From the NCBI GenBank assembly GCA_017408735.1, contig JAFQUB010000056.1, positions 1-64,000 of the forward strand: DNA of 64,000 bases, read 5' to 3'. The DNA comes from Lachnospiraceae bacterium (GTDB lineage: Bacteria > Bacillota > Clostridia > Lachnospirales > Lachnospiraceae). The position numbers and the translations under genes are program-made. The notes under the pieces were generated by a model. That model had not been told where the DNA came from. It saw nothing but the letters and a program-made list of their open reading frames with translations, and made no database searches. Positions 35,791 through 45,849 of the stretch are shown piece after piece; position 1 is the stretch's first letter, and the number at the start of each line of letters is the position of its first letter.

Positions 35791-36960
35791 ATGCCTAATT
35801 TTAAAGAATTACAAAATTTAACACCTGTAGCTCCTTTAAAGCTTGCAGTACATAAAAGCTGTTTACCTTTAGCACAGGGTGTCAATGATTATCTGGTTTC
35901 TTTCCGTAAGGAAACTCCATTTTCCAAAACAGATGTCATTGAATTTAACGGTTATGTTTCTGATAACTTTATTGTTCAGTCCGACTGTCCACGTTTTGGA
36001 AGCGGTGAAGCTAAGGGAAGCTATTTTGAATCCATCCGTGGATGTGACTTATTTATTATGGCTGACGTATGTAACTACAGCTTAACTTATTCTTTATGTG
36101 GTCATACAAATCATATGTCACCGGATGATATTTATCAGGATATCAAGCGTTTGATTTCTGCTGCTACCGGTAAAGCACACAGAATCAATGTAATTATGCC
36201 ATTCCTTTATGAAAGCCGCCAGCACAAACGTACTAAGAGAGAATCCTTAGACTGCTCACTGGCTCTGACTGAACTGGCAAGCATGGGTGTTTCCAATATT
36301 ATCACTTTTGATGCTCATGACCCACGAGTAAACAATGCAATTCCTTTAAATGGGTTTGACAACTTTACTCCACAATATCAGTTCCTAAAGACATTATTTG
36401 ACAGAGTGCCTGATTTACAGATTGATAACAAGCATTTAATGATTATCAGCCCGGACGAAGGTGCTATGCACAGAGCTGTTTACTTCTCTAACATTTTAGG
36501 AGTAGATATGGGTATGTTCTACAAACGTCGTGATTACTCTACTATCGTAAATGGAAAGAACCCGATTGTAGCTCATGAATTTTTAGGTGATTCCGTGGAC
36601 GGAAAAGATGTTATTATCATTGATGACATGATTTCCTCCGGTGAAAGTATGTTAGATACCGCAAAAATGTTAAAAGAACGCGGAGCAAGACGTGTATTTA
36701 TCTGTACTACTTTTGGATTGTTCACTAACGGCTTTGACAGCTTTGATGAATACTACGAAAAAGGCTTTATTGATTTAGTAATTACTACTAACTTAAATTA
36801 CAGAACTCCTGCTATTTTCGAAAAGCCTTACTATGCAGAAGCTGACATGACTAAATTCCTTGCTTCCATCATCGATACTTTAAATCATGATATCTCTACC
36901 AGCAAGGTTATTAACCCAACAGATAAGATTCGTAAATTACTTGAAAAAAGAGGACAGTAA
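35791..36960 (+). CDS. prs: ribose-phosphate pyrophosphokinase
   Basis: The 389-residue protein shows the PRPP-binding loop DVIIIDDMISSGESM at about 275-289 and a phosphoribosyl-transferase fold throughout. INVIMPFLYESRQHKR corresponds to the ATP-binding and flexible-loop region (the usual YARQDRK) in a variant form. It is about 70 residues longer than typical Prs (about 315), with an N-terminal extension and an insert. It should make PRPP from ribose 5-phosphate and ATP. The variant motif and length place it in the longer clostridial Prs-like group. Ribosome site: CAGGAGGTC. Confidence 0.88.
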   Translation: MPNFKELQNLTPVAPLKLAVHKSCLPLAQGVNDYLVSFRKETPFSKTDVIEFNGYVSDNFIVQSDCPRFGSGEAKGSYFESIRGCDLFIMADVCNYSLTYSLCGHTNHMSPDDIYQDIKRLISAATGKAHRINVIMPFLYESRQHKRTKRESLDCSLALTELASMGVSNIITFDAHDPRVNNAIPLNGFDNFTPQYQFLKTLFDRVPDLQIDNKHLMIISPDEGAMHRAVYFSNILGVDMGMFYKRRDYSTIVNGKNPIVAHEFLGDSVDGKDVIIIDDMISSGESMLDTAKMLKERGARRVFICTTFGLFTNGFDSFDEYYEKGFIDLVITTNLNYRTPAIFEKPYYAEADMTKFLASIIDTLNHDISTSKVINPTDKIRKLLEKRGQ

Positions 36961-36967
36961 AAGAAAA

Positions 36968-36998
36968 CCCGGTTTCCAATAAGAAACCGGGCTTTCTT
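36968..36998 (+). terminator. prs terminator
   Basis: A 9-bp GC-rich stem (36968-36976 with 36983-36991) followed by TTTCTTTTT lies 7 bp after the prs stop. Confidence 0.92.
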
Positions 36999-37007
36999 TT
37001 TATCCTT

Positions 37008-37691
37008 TTAAAACAAGGGCATCTCCGCCACAAACACATACATCACAATAAAGTGACACACACTCCCCCCCATTACAAACAGATGGAAAATCTCATGTGA
37101 ACCAAAGTTTTTATGCTTTGAATTAAAAATCGGAAGTTTTAACGCATAAATCACACCGCCCACCGTATAAATGATACCTCCTGCCAACAGCCATGCAAAA
37201 GCTGCTGTAGGTAAGGCATTGATTAGCCGGGTAAATCCAATTACACAAGTCCACCCCATGGCAATATACAACAGGGATGAAAACCATTTCGGACAGGTAA
37301 TCCAAAACACCTTAATCAAAATTCCTAAAATGGCAATCCCCCACACAAGAGCAAGCATTATCGTTCCAAGCTTACCATTCAGCACAATCAGACAAACGGG
37401 TGTATAACTTCCTGCTATCATTACCGAAATCATGGAATGGTCTATTTTTCGAAGTATGCTGTTTACTTTATCAGACACATCAAAGGAATGATATATGGTA
37501 GATGCTGCATATAATAATATCATACTCACAATAAATATTGCCAATGATACCAGATATACCTTATCCGGTTTATCTGCCGCCTTAATTAATAACGGAACCG
37601 CCGCAAATATCGCCATCATCATTCCTATCAAATGTGTTATGGCACTTCCAGGATCCTTCATCTTTTTTACTTTACGTTTCAATGCACTCAT
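37008..37691 (-). CDS. hemolysin III family membrane protein (PAQR)
   Basis: This is a 227-residue protein with seven hydrophobic segments from ATG 37691 (AAGGGGAG upstream; the frame is open to 37811 without another good ribosome site). Family marks are DPGSAITHLIG at the start, AASTIYHSF, the histidine in KIDHSMI, and SHEIFHLFVMGGSVCHF near the end. These give the S/H/H metal-binding pattern of the YqfA/PAQR group. In bacteria the role is uncertain, probably membrane or lipid homeostasis rather than true hemolysis. Confidence 0.9.
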   Translation of the reverse strand: MSALKRKVKKMKDPGSAITHLIGMMMAIFAAVPLLIKAADKPDKVYLVSLAIFIVSMILLYAASTIYHSFDVSDKVNSILRKIDHSMISVMIAGSYTPVCLIVLNGKLGTIMLALVWGIAILGILIKVFWITCPKWFSSLLYIAMGWTCVIGFTRLINALPTAAFAWLLAGGIIYTVGGVIYALKLPIFNSKHKNFGSHEIFHLFVMGGSVCHFIVMYVFVAEMPLF

Positions 37692-37970
37692 AATATGCTC
37701 CCCTTTCTTTTCAAACATTTCTGTTTTCTTTTCCAGTTTATTTTGTTTCAATTTCCTTTTGTAATTGTTTCCGATATTTTTACACGTAGTTTCCATTACT
37801 ACTTGTAGCATATGTAAATATTACTCCTTTTATTCCTGAATTGCAATACTTTTTTTATTTTTATATAAATAAAAGTAACATCCAAAAAGAGCTCCTATTC
37901 CATAACCCATTATTCGGTTATGGAACAAAAGCTCCTCAAAGTTAATTTTATATACTATTTTCATCTGTTG

Positions 37971-39074
37971 CTATTCCATATCTGCAAAAGAGAAATTCTC
38001 ATCCTCCGTCACACGATACAACTCTTCTTTTGCAAGATTAAAACATTCCAATACATCCGGCGAAAATGCGCCACATTCTCCTGCATTAATCATACGCACA
38101 GCTTCACTTACCACATATGGTGCCTTGTATACACGTTTACTGATTAGATTATCATAGGTATGGGCAATGGATACCACCTGAGCCCAAATAGGAATCTCAT
38201 CCCCGGAAATCCCTTCCGGATATCCGCCACCATCATAGCGCTCATGATGATACTTACATATATCATAACAATAGCGGAAGAACACATCATTCTCTTTTGT
38301 ATTATTGATAAATCCCTCAATAAACTTTGCTCCTAATGTGGTGTGTGTCTTCATTATTTCAAATTCGTTATCCGTCAGCTTGTCCGGTTTTAGCAAAATG
38401 CTATCTGAAATAGCTATCTTACCTATATCGTGCAATGCACTTGCCTGCACAATCATATCAACCTGTTCTTTTGTCAATTCATATTTTGTATAGTGCTTTC
38501 TCAGATAATTTAGAATCACACGGGTAAAATACTTAATGCGATTAATATGCTCATCCGAATCAAACGTACGGAATTCTGCCAGAGTACTGAGAGAATTTAC
38601 CAGAAATTCATTAAAGCGTTCCAATTTCTTCTTACCAGAAATCACTTCTTCTGTTCTTAACTCCAATTTTTTCTCAAGGCGAATTCTATGTGCATACAAT
38701 TCCATAATATTTTTTGCACGGCGCATAACTACATTGGGAGCAAATGGCTTATAGATGATGTCCGATGCCCCCAGCTCGTATACACGTTCATCACTCTCAT
38801 CTGTTGCCTCCCCTGTAATTACAATAACCGGAATAACCTTTATAAGTCCTTCCTCATCCATAAACTGCAACACCTCAATACCGGATTTTACCGGCATTAG
38901 TATATCAAGAAAAACCATTACAATATCATCCTGATATCTGGTCAGCAACGTGATGGCTTCTTTCCCATTGGCCGCCTCTAAAATTTCATACTGTTCCTGA
39001 AAAATGTTTTTTAACAACTGACGATTTATTAAAAAATCATCTGCAATTAAAATAGTATTTCCTTTTTCAGACAT
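37971..39074 (-). CDS. response regulator with HD-GYP output domain
   Basis: The 367-residue protein has a receiver domain (1-125; VFLDILMPVKSG holds the phospho-acceptor aspartate, VIVITGEATDE the switch residue). After a coiled linker comes an HD-GYP domain with ALHDIGKIAI, THTTLGAKFI and HHERYDGGGYPEGISGDEIP. HD-GYP domains break down cyclic di-GMP. In the usual ADxYDAL segment the sequence reads AHTYDNL, so one expected metal-ligand aspartate is histidine, which may alter activity. It stands alone with no kinase next to it. A second possible cyclic di-GMP enzyme is at 48664-50046. Confidence 0.88.
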   Translation of the reverse strand: MSEKGNTILIADDFLINRQLLKNIFQEQYEILEAANGKEAITLLTRYQDDIVMVFLDILMPVKSGIEVLQFMDEEGLIKVIPVIVITGEATDESDERVYELGASDIIYKPFAPNVVMRRAKNIMELYAHRIRLEKKLELRTEEVISGKKKLERFNEFLVNSLSTLAEFRTFDSDEHINRIKYFTRVILNYLRKHYTKYELTKEQVDMIVQASALHDIGKIAISDSILLKPDKLTDNEFEIMKTHTTLGAKFIEGFINNTKENDVFFRYCYDICKYHHERYDGGGYPEGISGDEIPIWAQVVSIAHTYDNLISKRVYKAPYVVSEAVRMINAGECGAFSPDVLECFNLAKEELYRVTEDENFSFADME

Positions 39075-39171
39075 ATCGTCCCCTCATTATTACATTAAAA
39101 TACCTTCCAATTTATTCCTCCAACTGTTTTTATTATACCAAAATAAATAGTTTTACCCCTAAAAAACTATG

Positions 39172-40284
39172 TTATTTTAATTCTTCCTGCACACATTTCA
39201 ACGCTTCTGCTACCACATTGTGCATATCAAAATACTTGTACATTCCAAGTCTTCCTCCAAAGATAACATTATCTTCTTTGTCAGCCAGTTCTTTGTATTT
39301 TGCATATAATGTATTATTCTTCTCATCATTCATTGGATAATATGGTTCATCACCTTTTTTCCATGTTGCAGGATATTCTCTTGTGATTACTGTCTTATCC
39401 GGATTCTGTTCTGTCAATTCGAAATGCTTATGTTCGATAATTCTTGTATATGGAATTTCATATTCTGTATAATTAACAACCGCATTTCCCTGATAATTTT
39501 CTTCGTCTAATGTTTCTGTTTCAAACCTAAGACTTCTGTATTCCAATTCTCCAAATTTATAATCGTAGAATTCGTCAATCATACCGGTAAATACTATTTT
39601 TTCTGCTTCTGCTGTTAAGTTCTCTCTGTCTGCAAAAAAATCTGTATTCAGACGAACTTCAATTCCTTCCAGCATTTTTTCAATAATCTGAGTGTATCCG
39701 CCAATCGGAATCCCCTGGTATTTATCGTTAAAATAATTGTTATCGTATGTGAAACGAACCGGAAGTCTTTTGATAATAAATGCAGGAAGCTCTGTTGCAC
39801 GTTTACCCCACTGCTTTTCTGTATAACCTTCCACTAATTTCTCATAAATGTCTTTACCAACCAAAGAGATTGCCTGTTCCTTTAAGTTCTTTGGATTTTC
39901 TACCTTTGCTTCAGCAATCTGTTTTGCAATAATTTCTTTTGCTTCCTTCGGTGTTTTGATATTCCACATCTTACTGAAAGTATTCATATTAAATGGAAGA
40001 TTGTATAATTCATCCTTATATCTTGCCACCGGTGAATTTGTATAACGGTTAAATTCTGCAAACTGCTGCACATAATCCCACACTTCTTTGTTGCTGGTAT
40101 GGAAGATATGTGCTCCATACTGATGTACCTGAATTCCTTCCATTTCCTTTGTATAAATATTACCTGCAATATTTGGACGCTTGTCAATCACAAGACATTT
40201 TTTCCCTTTTCTATTTGCTTCATACGCAAAAATTGCTCCGAACAAACCGGAACCTACTATTAAATAATCGTACTTCTTACTCAT
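39172..40284 (-). CDS. glf: UDP-galactopyranose mutase
   Basis: The 370-residue flavoprotein has the N-terminal FAD motif YLIVGSGLFGAIFAYEANRKG, then YGAHIFHTSNKEVW, TEKQWGKRATELP and RLPVRFTYDNNYFNDKYQG, all typical of Glf. It interconverts UDP-galactopyranose and UDP-galactofuranose for cell-surface glycans. It stands alone, and the expected glycosyltransferase genes are not near it. Confidence 0.96.
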   Translation of the reverse strand: MSKKYDYLIVGSGLFGAIFAYEANRKGKKCLVIDKRPNIAGNIYTKEMEGIQVHQYGAHIFHTSNKEVWDYVQQFAEFNRYTNSPVARYKDELYNLPFNMNTFSKMWNIKTPKEAKEIIAKQIAEAKVENPKNLKEQAISLVGKDIYEKLVEGYTEKQWGKRATELPAFIIKRLPVRFTYDNNYFNDKYQGIPIGGYTQIIEKMLEGIEVRLNTDFFADRENLTAEAEKIVFTGMIDEFYDYKFGELEYRSLRFETETLDEENYQGNAVVNYTEYEIPYTRIIEHKHFELTEQNPDKTVITREYPATWKKGDEPYYPMNDEKNNTLYAKYKELADKEDNVIFGGRLGMYKYFDMHNVVAEALKCVQEELK

Positions 40285-40402
40285 AGCTTTTTCCCTTTTC
40301 TTACTTTATCTTTCTAAAAATAATAACCTTATTAAGCATAAGCTATTTCTAGCGATTTGTCAAAGAAATTTCATACTTCATATTTTTTTAAGAATCTCTA
40401 TC

Positions 40403-40431
40403 TTGCAAATCCGCCCCGATTCTGTTATTAT
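40403..40431 (+). promoter_or_regulatory. helicase promoter
   Basis: TTGCAA (40403-40408), 17 bp, TATTAT (40426-40431). The start site would be about 85 bp before the helicase start codon, leaving a leader with short hairpins. Confidence 0.75.
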
Positions 40432-40460
40432 ATGGAGATATTGGGGTATGTAATTCTGTA

Positions 40461-40500
40461 AAGGCAGGATTCTGCCCTATTTTTTTGCGGTTTTACCGCT
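40461..40500 (+). promoter_or_regulatory. leader hairpins, possible attenuator of the helicase gene
   Basis: In the leader a stem GGCAG-GATT-CTGCC is followed by CTATTTTTTT, like a weak intrinsic terminator. A second small stem, GCGG-TTTTA-CCGC, comes next. Cold- or stress-controlled helicase genes often have structured leaders. The reading here is inference from sequence only. Confidence 0.4.
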
Positions 40501-40522
40501 TCACTCTAGAAAGGAGTATTCA

Positions 40523-42103
40523 ATGGAAACAGTTAGATTTGACGAACTAGATTTAGAACCAAAGATTCTTCGAGGTGTCACAGAAATGGGCTTCGAAGAA
40601 GCAACACCAATACAGACAAAAGCCATTCCTTTAATTATGAAAGGTGGCGATGTACTGGGGCAGGCACAGACCGGTACCGGTAAAACAGCAGCGTTTGGAA
40701 TACCGTTGTTACAGAAAATTGATATTTCCAACAAACACTTGCAGGCAATCGTCCTTTGCCCTACCAGAGAACTTGCCATCCAGGTTGCAGATGAATTAAG
40801 AAACCTGTCTAAATTTATGCACGGCTTAAAAATTCTTCCGGTATACGGCGGACAGGATATTGTAAAACAGATTCGTTCTTTAAAAAGCGGGGTTCAGGTT
40901 GTGATTGGAACACCGGGACGTATTATGGACCATATGGACAGAAAGACCGTAAAATTTAATTCTGTTCATACCGTAGTTATGGACGAAGCGGACGAAATGT
41001 TAAACATGGGCTTCCGTGAAGATATGGAAACCATTCTTTCCAAGGTGCCGGAAGAACGCCAGACTATTTTATTCTCTGCCACCATGCCAAAACCCATTTT
41101 GGAAATTACAAAGAAATTCCAGAAAAACGCGGAAATTGTAAAAGTAGTTAAAAAAGAACTTACCGTTCCAAATATCGATCAGTTTTACTATGAAGTACGT
41201 CCACGTAAAAAGGAAGAAGTACTCTGTCGTCTGTTAGATATTTACGATCCAAAGCTTTCTTTGGTATTCTGTAATACCAAACGTCAGGTGGATGAACTGG
41301 TATCTGCCCTACAGGGACGTGGATACTTTGCTGAAGGCCTGCACGGAGATTTAAAACAGTCCCAGCGTGACCGTGTTATGAACAGCTTTCGAAATGGAAG
41401 AACTGAAATTCTGGTAGCTACTGACGTGGCCGCCAGAGGTATCGACGTAGATGATGTGGAAGCTGTCTTTAACTATGATTTGCCACAGGATGAAGAATAT
41501 TACGTACACCGTATCGGACGTACCGGACGTGCCGGACGCTGTGGTGTGGCTTTCAACTTTATCTGGGGCAAGGAAGTTTACAAATTAAAGGATATCCAGC
41601 GTTATTGTAAAACCAAGATTAAGGCACAACCAATTCCATCCCTAGATGATGTAAACAGTACAAAAACAGAAAAGATTTTAAAACGTTTAAGTGATGTGAT
41701 TGCTAATGAGGATTTAACTTCTATGGTAAATATCATTGAAGAGCATATTAATAATGAAGATTACAGCAGTTTAGAGCTTGCTGCTGCCTTCTTAAAAATG
41801 GCTCTTGGCAACGACCAGCCGGAACAGACCATTGACTTTGGTGATACAGGTGCAGAAGATGGCATGGTACGCCTGTTTATCAACATTGGTAAAAAGCAGA
41901 ATGTCCGCCCAAGTGATATTTTAGGCGCCATTGCCGGTGAAAGCGGTATGCCTGGGAAGTTAGTTGGAACTATCGACATTTTTGATAAATACACCTTCGT
42001 AGAGGTTCCAAAAGAATTTGCTTCTGAAGTATTATCCGCTATGGAACATGTAAAAATCAAAGGTAAGGAAATCAATATCGAGCCTGCCAACCGGAAACAA
42101 TAA
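40523..42103 (+). CDS. DEAD-box ATP-dependent RNA helicase (CshA/DeaD-like)
   Basis: The 526-residue protein has a Q motif (GFEEATPIQTKAIP), motif I AQTGTGKTA, motif II DEAD (VVMDEADEMLNMGF), motif III SAT, and motif VI HRIGRTGRAG. Its C-terminal RRM-like domain (about 435-526, VRLFINIGKKQNVRPSDILG, IDIFDKYTFVEVP) is as in DbpA/CsdA. It unwinds RNA in ribosome assembly or decay. The start ATG follows AAAGGAG. Confidence 0.95.
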   Translation: METVRFDELDLEPKILRGVTEMGFEEATPIQTKAIPLIMKGGDVLGQAQTGTGKTAAFGIPLLQKIDISNKHLQAIVLCPTRELAIQVADELRNLSKFMHGLKILPVYGGQDIVKQIRSLKSGVQVVIGTPGRIMDHMDRKTVKFNSVHTVVMDEADEMLNMGFREDMETILSKVPEERQTILFSATMPKPILEITKKFQKNAEIVKVVKKELTVPNIDQFYYEVRPRKKEEVLCRLLDIYDPKLSLVFCNTKRQVDELVSALQGRGYFAEGLHGDLKQSQRDRVMNSFRNGRTEILVATDVAARGIDVDDVEAVFNYDLPQDEEYYVHRIGRTGRAGRCGVAFNFIWGKEVYKLKDIQRYCKTKIKAQPIPSLDDVNSTKTEKILKRLSDVIANEDLTSMVNIIEEHINNEDYSSLELAAAFLKMALGNDQPEQTIDFGDTGAEDGMVRLFINIGKKQNVRPSDILGAIAGESGMPGKLVGTIDIFDKYTFVEVPKEFASEVLSAMEHVKIKGKEINIEPANRKQ

Positions 42104-42118
42104 AAAATCTCAATGGAA

Positions 42119-42179
42119 AAGCACCAATCGGCTTATTTTTACATAGAATGTATTAAATAGGCTAAGAGGTGCTTTTTTT
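42119..42179 (+). terminator. long hairpin after the helicase gene, overlapping the sigK ribosome site
   Basis: AAAGCACC at 42120-42127 pairs with GGTGCTTT at 42168-42175, and inner arms (GGCTTATTT with AAATAGGCT; TACAT with ATGTA) extend it to a long imperfect stem ending in a run of seven T. It would terminate the helicase transcript. Its 3' arm is the Shine-Dalgarno sequence of the next gene. Confidence 0.65.
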
Positions 42180-42795
42180 GAAGACTTTTCCAAAACCTTT
42201 GTCTGCTTCCGAAGAAGCTTATTATCTGAACCAATACCAAGAAGGCAGCCTTGAAGCAAAAAATGTACTGATTGAGCGAAATTTACGTCTGGTGGCACAC
42301 ATTGTCAAAAAATATCCCTTTGCTGCAGAGGACACCGAAGATTTAATCTCTGTGGGCACCATCGGTCTGATAAAAGCAATTTCTACGTTTAATTCCCAAA
42401 AGAACTGTCGTCTGGCCACTTACGCTGCAAGATGCATTGACAATGAACTATTAATGTTCTTCCGCAACCGGAAAAAACATACCAAAAACGTTTCCCTATA
42501 TGAACCCATCGGCACCGATAAGGAGGGAAATGAAATTAACATTATGGAAATATTTGTTTCGGATGAAGCAGATATCTTTGATAAAGTAACGTTAAATGAA
42601 GATACCAAAAAGCTTTACTCTCTCCTTCCCAAAATACTGACAGAAAGAGAAAAATATGTTATTTCGTTGCGTTACGGTCTGTACAATCAAAAGGTAAGAA
42701 CCCAGCAGGAAATTGCAGAGGAACTGGGAATTTCCCGTTCCTATGTTTCCAGAATCGAAAAAAATGCACTCAAGAAACTGCGAGGGGAGTTTTAA
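42178..42795 (+). CDS. sigK: sporulation sigma factor sigma-K type
   Basis: This is a 205-residue sigma-70 family factor. KTFPKPLSASEEAYYLNQY and NLRLVAHIVKKY are the pro-sigma-K/sigma-E type N-terminus, EDLISVGTIGLIKAISTFN is region 2.2, ATYAARCIDNELLMFFRNRKK region 2.4, and EIAEELGISRSYVSRIEKNALKKL region 4.2. I start it at TTG 42178, which has AAGAGGTG six bases upstream; GTG 42169 has no ribosome site. It drives late mother-cell sporulation genes. The gene is continuous, without a skin-type insertion. Its ribosome site lies in a terminator-like stem, so translation may be limited unless transcription starts inside. Confidence 0.88.
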   Translation: MKTFPKPLSASEEAYYLNQYQEGSLEAKNVLIERNLRLVAHIVKKYPFAAEDTEDLISVGTIGLIKAISTFNSQKNCRLATYAARCIDNELLMFFRNRKKHTKNVSLYEPIGTDKEGNEINIMEIFVSDEADIFDKVTLNEDTKKLYSLLPKILTEREKYVISLRYGLYNQKVRTQQEIAEELGISRSYVSRIEKNALKKLRGEF

Positions 42796-43970
42796 AGAAA
42801 CTCCCCCATCACATAATTGCTCACATCAATTCCCTGTTTGGACAAATATACTCTGTCACCTTTTTCTTCTAACAGTCCCTGCTTCACCATTTTTTCATGA
42901 ACCGTTCCGTATACTTGCATATAGTCTTGTCCAAAACTTTCATAAAATTCTGTTTTAGAAATTCCCAGTATCTTACGCAGTCCCAAAAACATAAATTCTG
43001 CCATAGCGGAAGCTTCGTCAATTACTTCCTTTTCCTCCGTCAGTAATTCCGCCTCAACCCGAATATCTGTTTGCAGGTAATCTTCTATGCTTCTTACATT
43101 ACTGCTACGAATATCACCAAGAAAAGAGGCTGCTCCCAGCCCCACACCTAAGTATTCTTTTCTCTCCCAATATTTCAGGTTATGTTTGCATTCCATACCA
43201 CGTTTTGCATAATTGGATATTTCATACTGAATATAGCCCTGTTCCGCTAAAAATGCTCCAATCCACTGATACATTTCCCGTTCTAACTGCTCTGTGGGAA
43301 GGGCATCTTCAGGCCGCTCTTCTCCCGCTTGTCGACGAAGCTCCTGTTGTTCATATTTCTGATAAAACGGGGTGCTTTCTTCGATAATCAGTCCATAGCA
43401 GGAAAAATGTTCCGGTGCAAGCATCACTGCTTTCATCACATTCTTTTGCACATCTTTCAGCGTCTGATTTGGCAGTGCAGACATTAAATCAATATTAATA
43501 TTTGAAAATCCTGCCTTTCTTGCCGCCTGATAATTTTCCTGAAATTCTTCCACACTATGAATTCTGCCCAAAAGCTTCAATTCCATATTATCCATAGACT
43601 GAACGCCAAAGCTTACCCGGTTGATACCGGACGCTTTATAGGAACACAGTTTTTCGTAATTTACCGTTCCCGGATTCATTTCCATGGTAATCTCCGGCTC
43701 TTTATCTACCGAAAAATATTTCTGTACTGTATTCATAATCTCTGCAATCTGTTTTCCCTCTAAAACAGAAGGCGTTCCGCCTCCCAAAAAGACAGTGTCT
43801 ATCAGACAGTCTTTCAAGCCAGCAGAACGCACCTGCAATTCGGTTATTAATTGTTTTACATACTGATTCCTAACCTGTTCCGTTGCCGGAAAGGACAAAA
43901 AATCGCAGTAATCACACTTTTTCATGCAGAAAGGAATATGAATATACAATCCTGTTCTTTTATTTATCAT
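42792..43970 (-). CDS. hemW: HemW-like radical SAM protein
   Basis: The 392-residue protein begins [18 protein letters not shown], giving the CX3CX2C radical-SAM motif, followed by [13 protein letters not shown] and SFGVQSMD. The extra cysteine and catalytic features needed by true HemN are not apparent, so the heme-chaperone HemW is the better name than coproporphyrinogen oxidase. It overlaps lepA by 11 bases, the well-known lepA-hemW pair, and converges with sigK (ends overlap by 4 bases). Confidence 0.92.
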   Translation of the reverse strand: MINKRTGLYIHIPFCMKKCDYCDFLSFPATEQVRNQYVKQLITELQVRSAGLKDCLIDTVFLGGGTPSVLEGKQIAEIMNTVQKYFSVDKEPEITMEMNPGTVNYEKLCSYKASGINRVSFGVQSMDNMELKLLGRIHSVEEFQENYQAARKAGFSNINIDLMSALPNQTLKDVQKNVMKAVMLAPEHFSCYGLIIEESTPFYQKYEQQELRRQAGEERPEDALPTEQLEREMYQWIGAFLAEQGYIQYEISNYAKRGMECKHNLKYWERKEYLGVGLGAASFLGDIRSSNVRSIEDYLQTDIRVEAELLTEEKEVIDEASAMAEFMFLGLRKILGISKTEFYESFGQDYMQVYGTVHEKMVKQGLLEEKGDRVYLSKQGIDVSNYVMGEFL

Positions 43971-45774
43971 CTAACTTCAACACACTCATAAATGCCTGCT
44001 GTGGAATCTCTACATTGCCCACCTGACGCATTCTCTTCTTTCCTTCCTTCTGTTTTTCCAAAAGCTTTTTCTTACGGGTGATATCGCCACCGTAACATTT
44101 TGCAAGAACGTCTTTACGCATTGCTTTTACCGTTTCTCTGGCAATTACTTTGTTACCCACCGCTGCCTGAATCGGGATTTCAAATAAATGTCTTGGAATT
44201 TCTTCTTTCAGTTTTTCACACATCTTTCTTCCCCGTTCGTAAGCTGTGCTTTCATGTACAATAAAGGAAAGAGCATCCACTTCTTCTTTATTAATTAAAA
44301 TATCCAGTTTTACAAGGGAAGACTGTACATAGCCTTTCATTTCATAGTCAAAGGAAGCATACCCCTTGGAACGTGATTTTAACGCATCAAAGAAATCATA
44401 AATAATTTCGTTCAATGGAAGCTCATATTTAATCAACGCTCTTGTTTCTTCAATATATTCCATACTGATATAAATACCACGGCGTTCCTGACACAAATCC
44501 ATAATCTGACCGATAAAATCCTTGGTCACCATAATTTCTGCAGTTACAAATGGTTCTTCCATATAATCAATTTCCGATGGATCCGGTAAATTGGACGGGT
44601 TAGTCAATTCAATCACTTCGCCGTTGGTTTTATGTACTTTATAGATAACACCCGGTGCGGTAGTTACCAAATCAAGATTGTATTCACGCTCTAAACGCTC
44701 CTGAATAATTTCCAAATGTAACAATCCTAAAAATCCACAACGGAAACCAAATCCCAAAGCAATAGACGTTTCTGCCTCAAACTGCAAAGAAGCATCATTT
44801 AACTGCAGTTTTTCCAACGCATCTCTTAAATCTCCATATTTTGCTCCATCTGCCGGATAAAGCCCACAGTATACCATAGGATTTACCTTTTTGTATCCTG
44901 GAAGGGGTTCCGGACATGGATTGTTTTTATCCGTTACCGTATCACCCACGCGGGTATCCTTTACATTTTTAATGCTGGCAGTAAAATATCCTACCATTCC
45001 GGCGCTTAATTCCTCACATGGAATAAACTGACCGGCTCCAAAATATCCCACTTCTACCACTTCCGCACTTGCTCCCGTTGCCATCATAAGTGCCTGAGTT
45101 CCTCTTTTAATGGTCCCTTCCTTAATACGGCAAAATACGATAACACCTTTATATGCATCATAAAGAGAATCAAAAATCAACGCCTGTAATGGTGCCTCCG
45201 GGTCACCTTCCGGTGCCGGAATCTTAGTTACAATCTGTTCTAATACCTGTTCAATATTAATTCCTGCCTTAGCTGAAATCTGTGGTGCGTCCTGGGCTTC
45301 AATGCCAATCACATCTTCGATTTCATCAATAACACGCTGTGGTTCTGCACTTGGCAGGTCAATTTTATTAATTACCGGGAATACATCCAGATTATGATCC
45401 AGTGCCAGATACACGTTTGCCAGTGTCTGGGCTTCAATTCCCTGTGCTGCATCCACCACAAGAATGGCCCCATCACAAGCCGCCAGACTTCGCGAAACCT
45501 CATAGTTAAAGTCTACGTGTCCCGGAGTGTCAATAAGATTGAAGATGTATTCTTCTCCATCCTGAGCCTTGTATACAATACGCACTGTCTGAGCCTTGAT
45601 TGTAATACCACGTTCTCTCTCCAACTCCATATTGTCCAATACCTGGGACTGCATTTCTCTGCTTGTCAATAAACCTGTTTTTTCAATAATTCTATCTGCT
45701 AATGTGGATTTACCATGATCGATATGTGCCACAATACAAAAATTTCTAATTCTACTCTGATCCATATGTGCCAT
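43960..45774 (-). CDS. lepA: elongation factor 4 (LepA)
   Basis: The 604-residue translational GTPase has G1 [14 protein letters not shown]3 DTPGHVDF, G4 NKIDLP and the LepA-specific C-terminal domain ending with the basic [22 protein letters not shown] stretch (quoted in pieces). It acts on the ribosome, in back-translocation or initiation quality. Ribosome site AGGAGGAATGTT. Co-transcribed with hemW. Confidence 0.98.
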   Translation of the reverse strand: MAHMDQSRIRNFCIVAHIDHGKSTLADRIIEKTGLLTSREMQSQVLDNMELERERGITIKAQTVRIVYKAQDGEEYIFNLIDTPGHVDFNYEVSRSLAACDGAILVVDAAQGIEAQTLANVYLALDHNLDVFPVINKIDLPSAEPQRVIDEIEDVIGIEAQDAPQISAKAGINIEQVLEQIVTKIPAPEGDPEAPLQALIFDSLYDAYKGVIVFCRIKEGTIKRGTQALMMATGASAEVVEVGYFGAGQFIPCEELSAGMVGYFTASIKNVKDTRVGDTVTDKNNPCPEPLPGYKKVNPMVYCGLYPADGAKYGDLRDALEKLQLNDASLQFEAETSIALGFGFRCGFLGLLHLEIIQERLEREYNLDLVTTAPGVIYKVHKTNGEVIELTNPSNLPDPSEIDYMEEPFVTAEIMVTKDFIGQIMDLCQERRGIYISMEYIEETRALIKYELPLNEIIYDFFDALKSRSKGYASFDYEMKGYVQSSLVKLDILINKEEVDALSFIVHESTAYERGRKMCEKLKEEIPRHLFEIPIQAAVGNKVIARETVKAMRKDVLAKCYGGDITRKKKLLEKQKEGKKRMRQVGNVEIPQQAFMSVLKLDDK

Positions 45775-45849
45775 AACATTCCTCCTGTAACCTGCAAGTT
45801 GCAGTGCTTTCGTGCATAGTATAACACAAGAAAGCTTTTTCGTGAAGTA

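Noticed and set aside
42169..42178. GTG 42169 as the start of sigK
   Set aside because: It lies inside the Shine-Dalgarno sequence used for TTG 42178 and has none of its own.
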